The notes under the pieces are model-generated. The model had not been told where the DNA came from and ran no database searches. It worked only from the letters and a program-made list of their open reading frames with translations. A program made the translations under genes and the position numbers. This document shows, in pieces, positions 18,714 to 29,300 of a stretch of DNA of 64,000 nt. Source of the stretch: Croceibacterium xixiisoli (GTDB lineage Bacteria > Pseudomonadota > Alphaproteobacteria > Sphingomonadales > Sphingomonadaceae); NCBI RefSeq assembly GCF_009827305.1, contig NZ_WTYJ01000001.1, positions 806,001 through 870,000 on the forward strand. Direction: 5' to 3'. Each line of letters begins with the position of its first letter. Position 1 is the stretch's first letter.

Positions 18714-20339
18714 ATGCTTCATTCGCTCATGTCTGGCGTGACCCCCGGCAAGTGTTCGCTGGTGGCGGGGTTGCTGGTTTCCGTGGCCCTGTGCGGCGCG
18801 CTGCCCGGGGTGGCGCGGGCGCAGAGTGGGGCGCAGGATCAGGCGATGGCCGGATCCGGGGTTGAGCCGGGCAGTGCGCCCAATTCGCCTGAGCGACCGG
18901 TCGGCTTTGCCGCCAGCGCGCCGGCCGATGGCGTGCTGGTGGTGCTGGCGTCCTCTGCCGAATTGCCTGCGGCCCTGCCGCTGAGCGCGGCCGAGCGGGC
19001 GGCGCTGGTGGCGGCGATTGCGGGAGAGAAATTCACCGGCGCGGCCAATGCCGTGCTGTCGCTGCGCGGGATCGGCACGCGGCCGCGCCTGATGCTGGTG
19101 GGGACGGGCGAGAACCCGGCGCCGCTGGCCTGGAGCGAGGCGGCGGGCAAGGCGGCGCAGCTGCTGGCTGGCGAGGATGCCGGGGTGGCGATCATCGGGG
19201 CCGGATCGGCAGAGGCGGCGGCGGAGGTCGCGCTGGGTTATCGGCTGGGGCAGTACCGGTTCGATCGCTATCGCCCGGCGCCCGATACGCCCGTGCCGAC
19301 GCAGGCCGTGGCGGTGGTGGTGGCCGATGCGGGCGCGGCGCAGGCGGCCTATGAGGCGCGGCAGGCGGGCGTGGCGGAGGGGGTGCGCTTTGCCCGCGAT
19401 CTGATCAATGAACCGGCCAGCGTGATCCACCCTGACAGCTTCGTCGCGCGCACGCGGGCGGCCTTTGCCGGGCTGCCGAATGTGGAGATCGAGGTGCTGG
19501 ACGAGGCGGCCATGCGGCGGCTGGGCATGGGCGCGCTGGTGGGCGTGGGGCAGGGCAGCCCGCGCGGATCGCGGCTGATGCTGGTGACATACAGGGGCGC
19601 GGCGGGCGCTCCGCTGGCGCTGGTGGGCAAGGGCATCACTTTCGACAGCGGCGGGCTGTCGATCAAGGGCGGTTCGGGCATGGAGGAGATGAAGGCCGAC
19701 ATGTCCGGCGCGGCGGCGGTGATGGGCGCGGTGCTGTCCCTCGCGAAAACGCGGGCGCCCGTGCATGCGGTGGCCGTGGCCGCGCTGGCGGAAAACATGC
19801 CGGACGGCAATGCGCAGCGGCCCGGCGATGTGGTGCGCACTTTCAGCGGCAAGACGATCGAGATTATCAACACCGATGCCGAAGGGCGGCTGGTGCTGGC
19901 CGATGCGGTGGAATATGTCGCCGCGCGCCGCAGCCCCTTCGCCATTGTCGATATCGCCACGCTGACCGGATCGGCGGTGAGCGCGCTGGGGCCGCAATAT
20001 GCCGGGCTGTTCGCGCGGGAGGATGATGTGGCGCAGCGGGTGACGGCGCTGGCCGCGCAGGTGGGGGAACCGGTGTGGCGCCTGCCGCTGCACCCGCGCT
20101 ATGCCGATGCGGTCAAATCGGACATCGCGCTGGTGAAGAATTCGGGCAACAGCCCGGCCCCCGGGGCGAGCGCGGGCGCGCATTTTATCGAGGCCTTTAT
20201 CGCGCCGGACATGCCCTGGGCCCATATCGACATGGCGCCGACCATGTGGGCCGACAGTGCCGGGCCGCTGACGCCCAAGGGCGCGACCGGCTATGGCGTG
20301 CGGCTGCTGGATGCGCTTGCGCGCGAATGGCGGCCTTGA
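18714..20339 (+). CDS. Exported M17 leucyl aminopeptidase
   Basis: Two-metal cytosol-type aminopeptidase of family M17 (541 aa), here carrying an N-terminal signal peptide ('LVAGLLVSVALCGALPGVARA', within residues 16-37), so it should act in the periplasm. The catalytic domain has 'GKGITFDSGGLSIK' near residue 305 and the signature 'NTDAEGRLVLADA' near residue 385, which provide the metal ligands and the catalytic Lys/Arg. The longer open frame from 18294 was rejected: AGGAG at 18704-18708 lies 5 nt before the ATG at 18714, and only this start gives a signal peptide first. Together with the M16 lipoprotein it hints at periplasmic peptide use. Confidence 0.93.
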   Translation: MLHSLMSGVTPGKCSLVAGLLVSVALCGALPGVARAQSGAQDQAMAGSGVEPGSAPNSPERPVGFAASAPADGVLVVLASSAELPAALPLSAAERAALVAAIAGEKFTGAANAVLSLRGIGTRPRLMLVGTGENPAPLAWSEAAGKAAQLLAGEDAGVAIIGAGSAEAAAEVALGYRLGQYRFDRYRPAPDTPVPTQAVAVVVADAGAAQAAYEARQAGVAEGVRFARDLINEPASVIHPDSFVARTRAAFAGLPNVEIEVLDEAAMRRLGMGALVGVGQGSPRGSRLMLVTYRGAAGAPLALVGKGITFDSGGLSIKGGSGMEEMKADMSGAAAVMGAVLSLAKTRAPVHAVAVAALAENMPDGNAQRPGDVVRTFSGKTIEIINTDAEGRLVLADAVEYVAARRSPFAIVDIATLTGSAVSALGPQYAGLFAREDDVAQRVTALAAQVGEPVWRLPLHPRYADAVKSDIALVKNSGNSPAPGASAGAHFIEAFIAPDMPWAHIDMAPTMWADSAGPLTPKGATGYGVRLLDALAREWRP

Positions 20340-20368
20340 GGCGCTGGCGAAGATTCTGCTGCTGGCCT

Positions 20369-20396
20369 CTTGTGTTGCCCTTTGGTCACACCATGT
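20369..20396 (+). promoter_or_regulatory. Sigma-32 (heat-shock) type promoter of clpB
   Basis: CTTGTGT (20369-20375), 13 bases, then CACCATGT (20389-20396). This resembles the CTTGAAA-N13-CCCCATNT consensus of RpoH promoters and leaves a leader of about 20 nt containing the GAGGG ribosome site before the clpB ATG. Only the CTTG and CCAT cores match well. Confidence 0.5.
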
Positions 20397-20423
20397 AATT
20401 CCCGACCAGAGTGAGGGATCATC

Positions 20424-23006
20424 ATGAATCTCGAAAAATTTACCGATCGCGCCAAGGGCTTCCTGCAGTCGGCGCAAACCGTGGCCATCCGCATGAACCA
20501 TCAGCGGATCGGCGCCGAACATCTGTTGAAGGCGTTGCTGGAAGATCCCGAGGGCATGGCCGCCGGGCTGATCCAGCGCGCCGGGGGCAATCCCAAAGTG
20601 GCCGTCGATGCGGTGGATGCGGCGCTGGGCAAGCTGCCGGCGGTTTCCGGATCGGGCGCGCAGGCGACGCCGGGGCTCGACAATGATGCCGTGCGGGTGC
20701 TCGATTCCGCCGAACAGATCGCGCAGAAGGCCGGCGACAGCTATGTCACGGTGGAGCGCGTGCTGCAGGCGCTGAGCCTGGCGAAGACTACGGCGGCCGG
20801 GCAGGCGCTGCAGGCCGCCAGACTGACGCCGGAAGCGCTGAACAGCGCGATCAACGATCTGCGCGGCGGGCGCAACGCCGATTCCGCCAATGCCGAAGGC
20901 GCCTATGACGCGATGAAGAAATTCGCCCGCGACCTGACCGAAGCGGCACGGGCGGGCAGACTGGACCCGGTGATCGGGCGCGACGAGGAAATTCGCCGCA
21001 CGATCCAGATCCTGGCGCGGCGGACCAAGAACAATCCTGTGCTGATCGGCGAACCCGGCGTGGGCAAGACCGCCATTGCCGAGGGGCTGGCGCTGCGCAT
21101 TGCCAATGGCGATGTGCCCGACAGCCTGAAAGACCGGCAGCTGATGTCGCTCGACATGGGCGCGCTGATCGCCGGCGCGAAATATCGCGGCGAGTTCGAG
21201 GAACGGCTGAAATCCGTGCTGGACGAGGTGAAGGGCGCCGATGGCCACATCATCCTGTTCATCGACGAGATGCACACGCTGATCGGGGCCGGCGCATCCG
21301 AAGGTTCGATGGATGCCGGCAATCTGCTGAAGCCGGCGCTGGCGCGGGGTGAACTGCATTGCATCGGCGCGACCACGCTGGATGAATATCAGAAATATGT
21401 CGAAAAGGATGCGGCGCTGCAGCGGCGGTTCCAGCCCGTGTTCGTGGGCGAACCGACGGTGGAGGATTCAATCAGCATCCTGCGCGGGCTGAAGGATCGG
21501 TATGAGCTGCACCATGGCGTGCGCATCACCGATGGCGCGATCGTGGCGGCGGCGACGCTGTCCAATCGCTACATCGCCGACCGTTTCCTGCCTGACAAGG
21601 CAATCGACCTGATGGATGAGGCGGCGAGCCGGATCCGGATGGAGGTGGAATCCAAGCCCGAGGAAATCGAGGGGTTGGACCGGCGGATCATCCAGCTCAA
21701 GATCGAGGAATCGGCGCTGTCGCGCGAAAGCGACAGTGCGTCGAAGGACCGGCTGACCACGCTGCGCGCCGAACTGGCCAATCTGGAACAGCAATCGGCC
21801 GAACTGACCACCCGCTGGCAGAACGAACGCGACAAGATCCATGCCGAGGCGCGGATCAAGGAGCAGCTGGACGCCGCGCGGATCGAGCTGGAGCAGGCAC
21901 AGCGGGAAGGCGATCTGGCCCGCGCGGGCGAGCTTTCCTATGGCCGGATCCCGCAGCTGGAAAAGCAGCTGGGCGAGGCGCAGGGCCAGACCGAAAACGC
22001 GCTGCTGCGCGAAGAGGTGACCGAGGATGACATCGCCAGCGTCGTCAGCCGCTGGACCGGCGTGCCGGTGGACCGGATGATGCAGGGCGAGCGGGAAAAG
22101 CTGCTCCGGATGGAGCAGGTGATCGGCGAGCGGGTGATCGGGCAGAAGGATGCCGTGGCCGCCGTGTCGCGCGCGGTGCGCCGGGCGCGGGCCGGGCTGC
22201 AGGATCCGAACCGGCCGCTCGGCAGCTTCCTGTTCCTGGGCCCCACGGGCGTGGGCAAGACCGAGCTGACCAAGGCGCTGGCCGGGTTCCTGTTCGATGA
22301 CGACAGCGCCATGGTGCGGATCGACATGAGCGAGTTCATGGAAAAGCACGCCGTGGCGCGGCTGATCGGCGCGCCGCCGGGCTATGTCGGTTATGAGGAA
22401 GGCGGCGTGCTGACCGAAGCGGTGCGGCGGCGGCCCTATCAGGTCGTGCTGTTCGACGAGGTCGAGAAGGCGCATCCCGATGTGTTCAACGTGTTGCTGC
22501 AGGTGCTGGACGACGGCCGGCTGACCGATGGCCAGGGCCGGGTGGTGGATTTTTCCAACACGCTGATCATCCTGACCAGCAATCTGGGCAGCCAGTATCT
22601 GGCGGGGCTGGACGAAGGGCAGGATGTCGACAGCGTGGAACCGCAGGTGATGGAGGTGGTGCGATCGCACTTCCGCCCCGAATTCCTGAACCGGCTGGAC
22701 GAGATCATCCTGTTCCACCGTTTGGGCCAGGCGGATATGGCGCCGATCGTCGATATCCAGATCGGTCGGGTGCAGAAACTGCTGAAGGATCGCAAGATCA
22801 CGCTGGACCTGACCGACGCCGCGCGGCGCTGGCTGGGGCGTGTGGGCTACGATCCCGTCTATGGCGCCCGCCCGCTGAAACGCGCGGTACAGCGCTATCT
22901 GCAGGATCCGCTGGCCGAGGAAATCCTCAAGGGAGATATCCGCGATGGCACCACGGTGCATGTGGATGAGGGCGATGGCGCGCTGCAGTTGAAGCCGGGC
23001 AGCTGA
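20424..23006 (+). CDS. clpB: ATP-dependent protein disaggregase ClpB
   Basis: Hexameric AAA+ chaperone (860 aa, normal length) that rescues aggregated proteins with DnaK in the cytoplasm. Domains in order: Clp N-terminal repeat domain (1-150), first AAA+ module with Walker A 'GEPGVGKT' and Walker B 'ILFIDEMHT', the coiled-coil middle domain (about 400-525) that distinguishes ClpB from ClpA, and a second AAA+ module with Walker A 'GPTGVGKT' and 'VLFDEVEKA'. Both arginine-finger regions are present. The gene is monocistronic: a heat-shock-like promoter lies just upstream and a strong bidirectional terminator at 23038-23075 downstream. Confidence 0.98.
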   Translation: MNLEKFTDRAKGFLQSAQTVAIRMNHQRIGAEHLLKALLEDPEGMAAGLIQRAGGNPKVAVDAVDAALGKLPAVSGSGAQATPGLDNDAVRVLDSAEQIAQKAGDSYVTVERVLQALSLAKTTAAGQALQAARLTPEALNSAINDLRGGRNADSANAEGAYDAMKKFARDLTEAARAGRLDPVIGRDEEIRRTIQILARRTKNNPVLIGEPGVGKTAIAEGLALRIANGDVPDSLKDRQLMSLDMGALIAGAKYRGEFEERLKSVLDEVKGADGHIILFIDEMHTLIGAGASEGSMDAGNLLKPALARGELHCIGATTLDEYQKYVEKDAALQRRFQPVFVGEPTVEDSISILRGLKDRYELHHGVRITDGAIVAAATLSNRYIADRFLPDKAIDLMDEAASRIRMEVESKPEEIEGLDRRIIQLKIEESALSRESDSASKDRLTTLRAELANLEQQSAELTTRWQNERDKIHAEARIKEQLDAARIELEQAQREGDLARAGELSYGRIPQLEKQLGEAQGQTENALLREEVTEDDIASVVSRWTGVPVDRMMQGEREKLLRMEQVIGERVIGQKDAVAAVSRAVRRARAGLQDPNRPLGSFLFLGPTGVGKTELTKALAGFLFDDDSAMVRIDMSEFMEKHAVARLIGAPPGYVGYEEGGVLTEAVRRRPYQVVLFDEVEKAHPDVFNVLLQVLDDGRLTDGQGRVVDFSNTLIILTSNLGSQYLAGLDEGQDVDSVEPQVMEVVRSHFRPEFLNRLDEIILFHRLGQADMAPIVDIQIGRVQKLLKDRKITLDLTDAARRWLGRVGYDPVYGARPLKRAVQRYLQDPLAEEILKGDIRDGTTVHVDEGDGALQLKPGS

Positions 23007-23037
23007 CGCTGGAATGATCTGAGCGCTGGAGACAAAG

Positions 23038-23075
23038 AAAAGGGGGCCGGAGATGGTGATCTCCGGCCCCCTTTT
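23038..23075. terminator. Bidirectional intrinsic terminator between clpB and TonB receptor
   Basis: A 17-bp stem (AAAAGGGGGCCGGAGAT pairing with ATCTCCGGCCCCCTTTT) around a GGTG loop, with T5 on the plus strand and the equivalent run on the minus strand. It serves clpB and the convergent receptor gene ending at 23096. Confidence 0.93.
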
Positions 23076-23095
23076 TGTGTGCGTTTCAGGTCCGA

Positions 23096-26068
23096 TCAGT
23101 TGGTCTTGATGCGGAAACCGACGAAGCCCGCACGACCGACAGCGCTGATCGGATAGGCGAGTGCCCCGACATCAGGTTTGCTGTCGAAAAGATTGTTGAT
23201 GCCGCCATAGAACTGGAAACGATCGTCCAGGTCGTAACGGACATAAATTTCATGCTCCCACCGTTCCTTGTACCAGAAATACTCACGCGGCATGAAATCG
23301 GGATTTCCCTGCTCTTCTTCTCTGGTGACGCGGCGGGTCTTCGACATCCAGTTGATGCCGTAGTTCAGCATGACTGGGCCCTTGGTCCAGGTCAGATCGA
23401 ACATGGCGCTGAATTCGGGCGCCGGGTAGGTCGACAGATATTTGTCGTCTTCGATTTCCGCCCCGGCCGATGGCACGAACTTGAGCTTGTCGAGATAGTT
23501 TCCGATCAGCCCGATGTTGAACTGGCCGCCGTTGGCGAAGGGTTCGAACCGATACTGCAGATTGATGTCCAGACCGGCAGTTTCATAAGTTGCTACATTC
23601 TGTGGAAGGACGGCGTAATCGGCAATAAAGCCATTGTCAGGATCGCGTTCGAGGCCAACGCAGAAGGCATTGTCCAGTGTTGGCTGATCATAGCAAAGAT
23701 CCGCCGTGTCCTGCGCGGTCGGGGTGCGGATCGCGTTGTCGAGCTTGATGTCATACCAGTCTGCCGTAAGTGTCAGGCCGGGAACGAAGCTCGGCCGCAG
23801 CACGATACCGGCGGTCCAGGTTCTGGCGGTTTCTTCCTGCAGCCTGGGGTTGCCGCCCGTGACCCCTTCCAGTGAGCTGTTCTGTGGGGAAAAGGCGCTG
23901 TTGGCAGGATCGAATGTGCCGGGATTGATACCGACATCGTTCAGTGCCGCAGCGCAATTGTCGGCGCGATATTGCGTGCCTTCACCCAGGCGATCGATGC
24001 CGCAGGGGTCGGTGATGAACTGGAACGTGCCGCTTTGCCCGGAAAACAGTTCGTTGATGTTGGGTGCGCGAACTGCCTGCGAATAAGTGCCGCGAAAGGC
24101 GATATCGCGCACAGGCGAATAGGTGCCGTTGACGTTCCAGGTGGTGGTGGAACCGATTGTTGAATAGTCGGACAGGCGAATGGCGCCGCCGACGGACAGG
24201 ATTTCCGCCATCGGGACATCGGCCAGCAGCGGCAGGTTGATTTCGGCAAAGACTTCCTTGACGTCGAAACTGCCCGAAGTCGGTTGGGAGGCGCTGTTGT
24301 CTATCAGGATGGCATCGATGCTGGCCTGCGACGGATTGTCGACACTCTTTTCCTTGCGATATTCGGCGCCGACCGCGAAGCCGATGGGCCCGCCCGGCAG
24401 TTCGAAGAAACTGCCCGTGTCACCCGCAATCGAGCCGGATACCACATGCTGGGTGATCCGGGCCCAGCTTGAGTGATTCGCAAGCACCCAGTCGAGCGCT
24501 GCCTGAGACGGAGACCCATTGCCCAGGATGTTGATTGGCACGCATTGGCCTGGCTGGAAGGTAACCGGTGCACCATTGAAATCGGTGGGATTGCCATAGC
24601 TCAGACCGGATACCGTCGTTTCGCCCGGCAGGTTGATTTTGCAGGTGATATTGCCATCGGCATCCCGAACCGCATCCAGCGCGGCGTAATACCGATCGGT
24701 GATGCGATCGCCGTAATTTGTGGCGGTCATGGTGGATTGACCCCACACGTAGGACAGATCGTACCGCAGGTTTGAACCCAGATCGCCCCGAGCGCCCACC
24801 ACCGTGCGCCACAGTTCCCGCTCCATTTCATATCGGCGTTGTCCGAAATCGAAATTGTCGCGGCTGAACAAGGCCCCGCCCGGAGCAGTGCCGGCTCCGA
24901 AACGGTCTTCGAGATAGGCGTTATCGGGTGCAAGATAGGTGTAAAGATCGTAGGTCGGCTGCGAGAACGTATCCGCCTTCGATCGAATGTACTTCGCTTC
25001 AGCGTAGATATCGAGAGCCGGGCTGATTTCGAAATGGCCCATCACATTGGCGACATGACGCCGCGAATAGGGAACAAAATCGCCGTAATATATTTCGCGA
25101 GGCGTGCTTGATCCCCCTACCGTGAACGGGGTTCCCGGCAGGATCGCGCCACGATCATAGATGCCGCCTTCACCGGTGCGTCCGGGGACGCTGCGGTTGA
25201 CATATTCGGGATCGGTGGGGTCGTATTTGAGGTCGATCGCGCCGCCCAAAGCACTGTCCGTCCACCGCAGGTCGTTGTAGAGCAGGCGATCGGGCACATT
25301 GGGATCGTCGGGCCAATCATCACGGTTGCGAGCGAAGGCATAGCTGGGGCCGGTGCGACCATAGTTCAGGCGCTGCGTCTGCAGGAAACGGTCGGTTTCG
25401 TTGTATTCGTAGGCGGCCGTGATGTTGCCCCGACCATCGGCGAAATTCTTGCCGGCGATGATCGATCCGAAGCGCGAACCGGCGTCACCCCGCTGGGAGA
25501 AATTGATCTGCCCGCGCACGCCGATACCTTCATAATTGCGCTTGAGCAGGAAGTTGACGACGCCAGTGACGCCATCGGCGCCGTAAATGGCCGATGCACC
25601 GCCGGTCAGCACTTCGACTTTTTCGATCAGGTCGGCCGGGATATTGTTCACATCGACCGCCGCCGAACCCGGGCTGCCCGCGACGTGGCGACGTCCGTCG
25701 ACCAGCACCAGAGTCCGGCTGGTGCCCAGATTACGAAGATCCAGATTGTTGACGCCAACCAATTGCGCGTTGGGCAGATTGGAGCCGGCGACGTCGATAT
25801 TGGTGGTCGATCCCAGCAAGGCCGGTGAATTGACCAGGAAATCGGTGATGGTCGTCGCACCGGACTGCTCGATCGTCACTGCATCGACCACGGTAACCGA
25901 ATTGGGAAGGGCCAGTTCGGGCCGCGCGATACGCGAACCGGTGACGATGATGGTCGCTTCCGGCTCCTCAGCAATGGCAGCATCCTGGGCAAAACCAGGG
26001 CTGGCCGTCAGCGCAACCGTAAGCGCAATCGGTGCGCAGGCCGTTTTCAAGATGGCTTGGATCTTCAC
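23096..26068 (-). CDS. TonB-dependent outer-membrane receptor (large sphingomonad type)
   Basis: Outer-membrane active transporter (990 aa) driven by TonB-ExbBD. A signal peptide ends near 'TASPGFAQ' (about residue 28), followed by an acidic stretch and a putative TonB box ('ATIIVTGSRI'). The plug domain covers about residues 50-170 ('LGTSRTLVLVDGRRHV', 'ADGVTGVVNFLLKRNY'). The beta-barrel runs to the C-terminal 'GRAGFVGFRIKTN', with motif 'VRAPNINELF'. The start is a GTG at 26068 preceded by GGGGGA at 7 nt. It is paralogous to the receptor at 26397-29462 (shared 'YST.G..T.WNV', 'RAPNI.EL.SG'). The substrate (oligosaccharide, peptide or aromatic) cannot be told from sequence. Confidence 0.95.
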   Translation of the reverse strand: MKIQAILKTACAPIALTVALTASPGFAQDAAIAEEPEATIIVTGSRIARPELALPNSVTVVDAVTIEQSGATTITDFLVNSPALLGSTTNIDVAGSNLPNAQLVGVNNLDLRNLGTSRTLVLVDGRRHVAGSPGSAAVDVNNIPADLIEKVEVLTGGASAIYGADGVTGVVNFLLKRNYEGIGVRGQINFSQRGDAGSRFGSIIAGKNFADGRGNITAAYEYNETDRFLQTQRLNYGRTGPSYAFARNRDDWPDDPNVPDRLLYNDLRWTDSALGGAIDLKYDPTDPEYVNRSVPGRTGEGGIYDRGAILPGTPFTVGGSSTPREIYYGDFVPYSRRHVANVMGHFEISPALDIYAEAKYIRSKADTFSQPTYDLYTYLAPDNAYLEDRFGAGTAPGGALFSRDNFDFGQRRYEMERELWRTVVGARGDLGSNLRYDLSYVWGQSTMTATNYGDRITDRYYAALDAVRDADGNITCKINLPGETTVSGLSYGNPTDFNGAPVTFQPGQCVPINILGNGSPSQAALDWVLANHSSWARITQHVVSGSIAGDTGSFFELPGGPIGFAVGAEYRKEKSVDNPSQASIDAILIDNSASQPTSGSFDVKEVFAEINLPLLADVPMAEILSVGGAIRLSDYSTIGSTTTWNVNGTYSPVRDIAFRGTYSQAVRAPNINELFSGQSGTFQFITDPCGIDRLGEGTQYRADNCAAALNDVGINPGTFDPANSAFSPQNSSLEGVTGGNPRLQEETARTWTAGIVLRPSFVPGLTLTADWYDIKLDNAIRTPTAQDTADLCYDQPTLDNAFCVGLERDPDNGFIADYAVLPQNVATYETAGLDINLQYRFEPFANGGQFNIGLIGNYLDKLKFVPSAGAEIEDDKYLSTYPAPEFSAMFDLTWTKGPVMLNYGINWMSKTRRVTREEEQGNPDFMPREYFWYKERWEHEIYVRYDLDDRFQFYGGINNLFDSKPDVGALAYPISAVGRAGFVGFRIKTN

Positions 26069-26396
26069 AGTTCAGTCCCCCAGTCACGGCCGAAATCGGC
26101 CATCGCTGATGCAGACACCACGGATTGAGACCCGATGCGAACTGATGGGGACCAAACCCGCGCGCTGTACTTGCTTACGTGAATGAAGGTGAAACTGGTT
26201 TCAATTACGATCAGTTCGGGGGCTGCAATTGTTTCATTGATGTGTCGATTTCATCACAGATTGATGTCGGATGAACCGATCCTAATGTCTTGTGGGGCGC
26301 GCATGCCGGTCAATTTTGACGGTTGATCTGCAGCGCGCAAAGAAAAAGGGCGGTGAATTGCTCCACCGCCCCAATCCCAATTGCTGAAGCCGAGGC
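26069..26396. other. Gene-free region between the two TonB receptor genes
   Basis: 328 bp without a credible gene. It contains the promoter region of the downstream receptor (with GGTTTCAATTA at 26197-26207 and GCTGCAA...GTTTCAT at 26222-26237, elements also found upstream of the other receptor) and, at its far end, the terminator of the upstream receptor. The middle is A/T-rich. No clear minus-35/minus-10 pair could be picked. Confidence 0.6.
26348..26371 (-). terminator. Intrinsic terminator of upstream TonB receptor
   Basis: An 8-bp stem (GGGCGGTG / CACCGCCC) with an 8-base loop; on the minus strand it is followed directly by TTTTTC. It lies 26 bp after the receptor stop at 26397. Confidence 0.85.
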
Positions 26397-29300
26397 TTAG
26401 AACCTGACGCGAGCGCCGGTGTAGAAGCGACGACCGAACACATCGTACACGTCAGCAGCAGTATCCGTGCCCGTCGTGTTGAACGTGGTGTTGGTCAGGA
26501 TTCTCGGTGCCGACTTGTCGAACAGATTGTCGATGCCGAAATACAGCTCGACACTCTTGGATACGAAGTACTGAGCCTGCATGTCCAGATAGAACTGAGC
26601 CGGAACGCTGACGCACTTGGCTTCATATCCATAGCTCATGCAGAACTGATCGTCTTCGTAAGAGCGACCGCGATAGGTGCCGGTGAAGTTCACCTTGAAC
26701 TCATCGGTGCCATAGGCTGCGCTTGCCGTGAAGCTGTCCTTCGCCATGCCGATTTCACCGTCCGACGGATCAGCGGCTTCGCCAGGCAGCTGGAAGTAAT
26801 CCCACTTGAAAATGTGGGTATAGGCGCCGCGCAGAGCCAGACGGTCATTGCCAAGCAGGCCGACCGGTGCGCTCCAGTTAACCGCAACGTCCATGCCTTC
26901 GGTTTCGATAGAGGCTGCATTCAGGTTCGGTGCGTTGATGAATTCAATCGAACCGGACGAGTTGGTGGAGGTTTCGCCGGGGCGACGGATGATCTGTTGG
27001 CACAGGTCAGTGTTGCCTTCGACATAGCACTGGTTGAGAATGAACTGGCGCCCGAACTGTGCAATAACATCTTTGATTTCGATGTTATAATAATCGACGG
27101 TCAGGGCAAGATTGCCCAGGCCGAGCGACCGCGGCGTGAACACGCCGCCGACCGTCCAGGAGGTCGACTTTTCTTCGTTCAGATCGGGGTTGCCCGAGTC
27201 AAACCCGCTGATGCCCTGAAGGTCGGGCTGAGTCAGCGTGAAAGCGCCATTGTCGGCGATATTGCCAGCAACGCCCGGTGCGGCGCGGCAGTTGTCGCCC
27301 AAGGCACCGCCACCGGTTGCACCGATGTCTTCGCAAGGATCAACCAGACCCGACGGGAAGGTCTGTGCCAGGCCGGAATACAGTTCGCCGATGTTCGGAG
27401 CGCGCACCGACTTGGCATAGGTGCCGCGGAAACGCAGGTCTTCCACCGGCGACCAGACGGCGGTCACGTTCCAGCTGGTTACGCCGCCAACCGTCGAATA
27501 ATCGGCAAGACGAACCGCACCGCCCACTTCGAGGTAGTTGAAGAAGGGCGTGTCCGCCAGCAGCGGCACCTTCACTTCGGCGAAGAATTCGGCAACGTGG
27601 AAACCGCCCGAGGTGTCGGGAAGCTGGTTGCCGCCGTTCTGGCCAAGATTGGTCAGCGAATCATAGTCGGAATAGGAATTTTCCTGACGGTATTCGACGC
27701 CGACAGCAATGCCGAGCGGGCCGGCAGGCAGATCGACCGGGGAGCCGGAGAGGTTGGCCTGAAGCACCTGCTGGGTGATGCCGGTGCGATAGGTCGATTC
27801 AGCATTCACATAATTGACGGCTTCTTGCGAGATATTGCCCGCGCCAAAGATGTTGACCGGAACGCAGCCATTGGCACGTGCTTCCGCATCGATACAGATC
27901 AGGTCGGTGGTCGAACCGTTGCCGTTCACGTCATTGATGTCTGCCATGACTGCCAGACCGTTACGGAAATTGGCGATGTTGATCTGACCATTGCTGGTCT
28001 GATTTTCAGTGACCCGTCCGTAATTGTAGCTGGCATCCCAACGGAAACGATTGTCGAACAGCGTTCCGTCGAAGCCGACGACAAAGCGATAGAAATCACG
28101 CTCCGTCGAGCCATTGCGCGAACCGATTTCGGTCAGGCGACGGCTGAAGCCGATGTCCTTCAAACCATCGCCGTCGGTGTCCGTGGCGACAGCGGCGATT
28201 GCGTCGGGAACCAGGCCATTGGCGACCAGGCCGTCAATGCCGAAAACCCGGTGTTCGATCGGCATCCGGCCCGTCGCCGGGTAAACACCGGTTGAACCGT
28301 CCGAAGCCAGTGCGAAAGGTTCGATTTCACGCGCCGAAGCCGTGCGATTGTAAGTACCTTCGAAGAAGAAGTTCAGCTTGTCGGTGATTTCATATTCACC
28401 AGCTGCGGAGAACAGATAGCGTTCAACCGGCACGGCGATGGTGCGGTAGTACTGGCGATTGAAGCCGGTCGGGCCGGTGCCGCTGCCCAGAAGGCCGGTG
28501 CAGGTCGCGGCATTGGTTGCCGTGCAAGGCTGCAACAGTCCACCCGGGCCATAGGTCCAGGATACGTTGGACATTGCATTGGGATTTTCAGGTGTCGGAT
28601 TGGGCACGCGCGTGGTGAAGGTGCCCTGCGGTGCGAAGCCAGACAGGAACGGTTCGGAAACCACGCCCCAATCTTCAATCAGCCCGGTTTCACCCACCAT
28701 CTTCGACGAATCGTCGAGATAGGTATTGGCCCGCTCGCGCGACAGCACGCCGCCTTCCTTGGAATAACCAAGGTGGATCATGATGTTGCCGCGATCTTCG
28801 GCAAAATTGGTGCCCGCGGTAATATTCGCGAGATAGCGTTCATCATCACCACGTTCGGTGATGCCGTATTGCGCCTGGCCTTCAATGCCTTCGAACTTGC
28901 GACGGTACACGAAGTTGACCACGCCGCCCAAAGCGTCCGAACCATAGATGGCGGATGAACCGCCGGTCAGCACATCGACACGTTCGATGAACTGGGTCGG
29001 GATGACGTTGAGATCGACGGTGGAAGAGTTGGCAACGCTGGCAACGATGCGGCGGCCATTGGCCAGCACCAGGGTGCGGTCGGTACCCAGTGCGCGCAGG
29101 TCAACTGTCGCGACGCCGGTGCCGGAGGTCAGGAAAGCGGAGTTGGTACGGCTGAGCGTCGGTGTGCCGAACACCGGATTTTCGAGCAGCAGTTCCTGAA
29201 TATTGACCACGCCGGAATCGGCGATGGCGGTTGCGTCGAGCACCTGCAGCGGGGCGATCGATTCGATGGTCGCGCTGGCGATGCGCGAACCGGTCACGAT

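Noticed and set aside
18702-21359. Minus-strand open frame of 885 codons over the aminopeptidase and clpB
   Set aside because: Antisense shadow: Arg/His-rich composition, no ribosome site, overlaps two real genes and their promoter.
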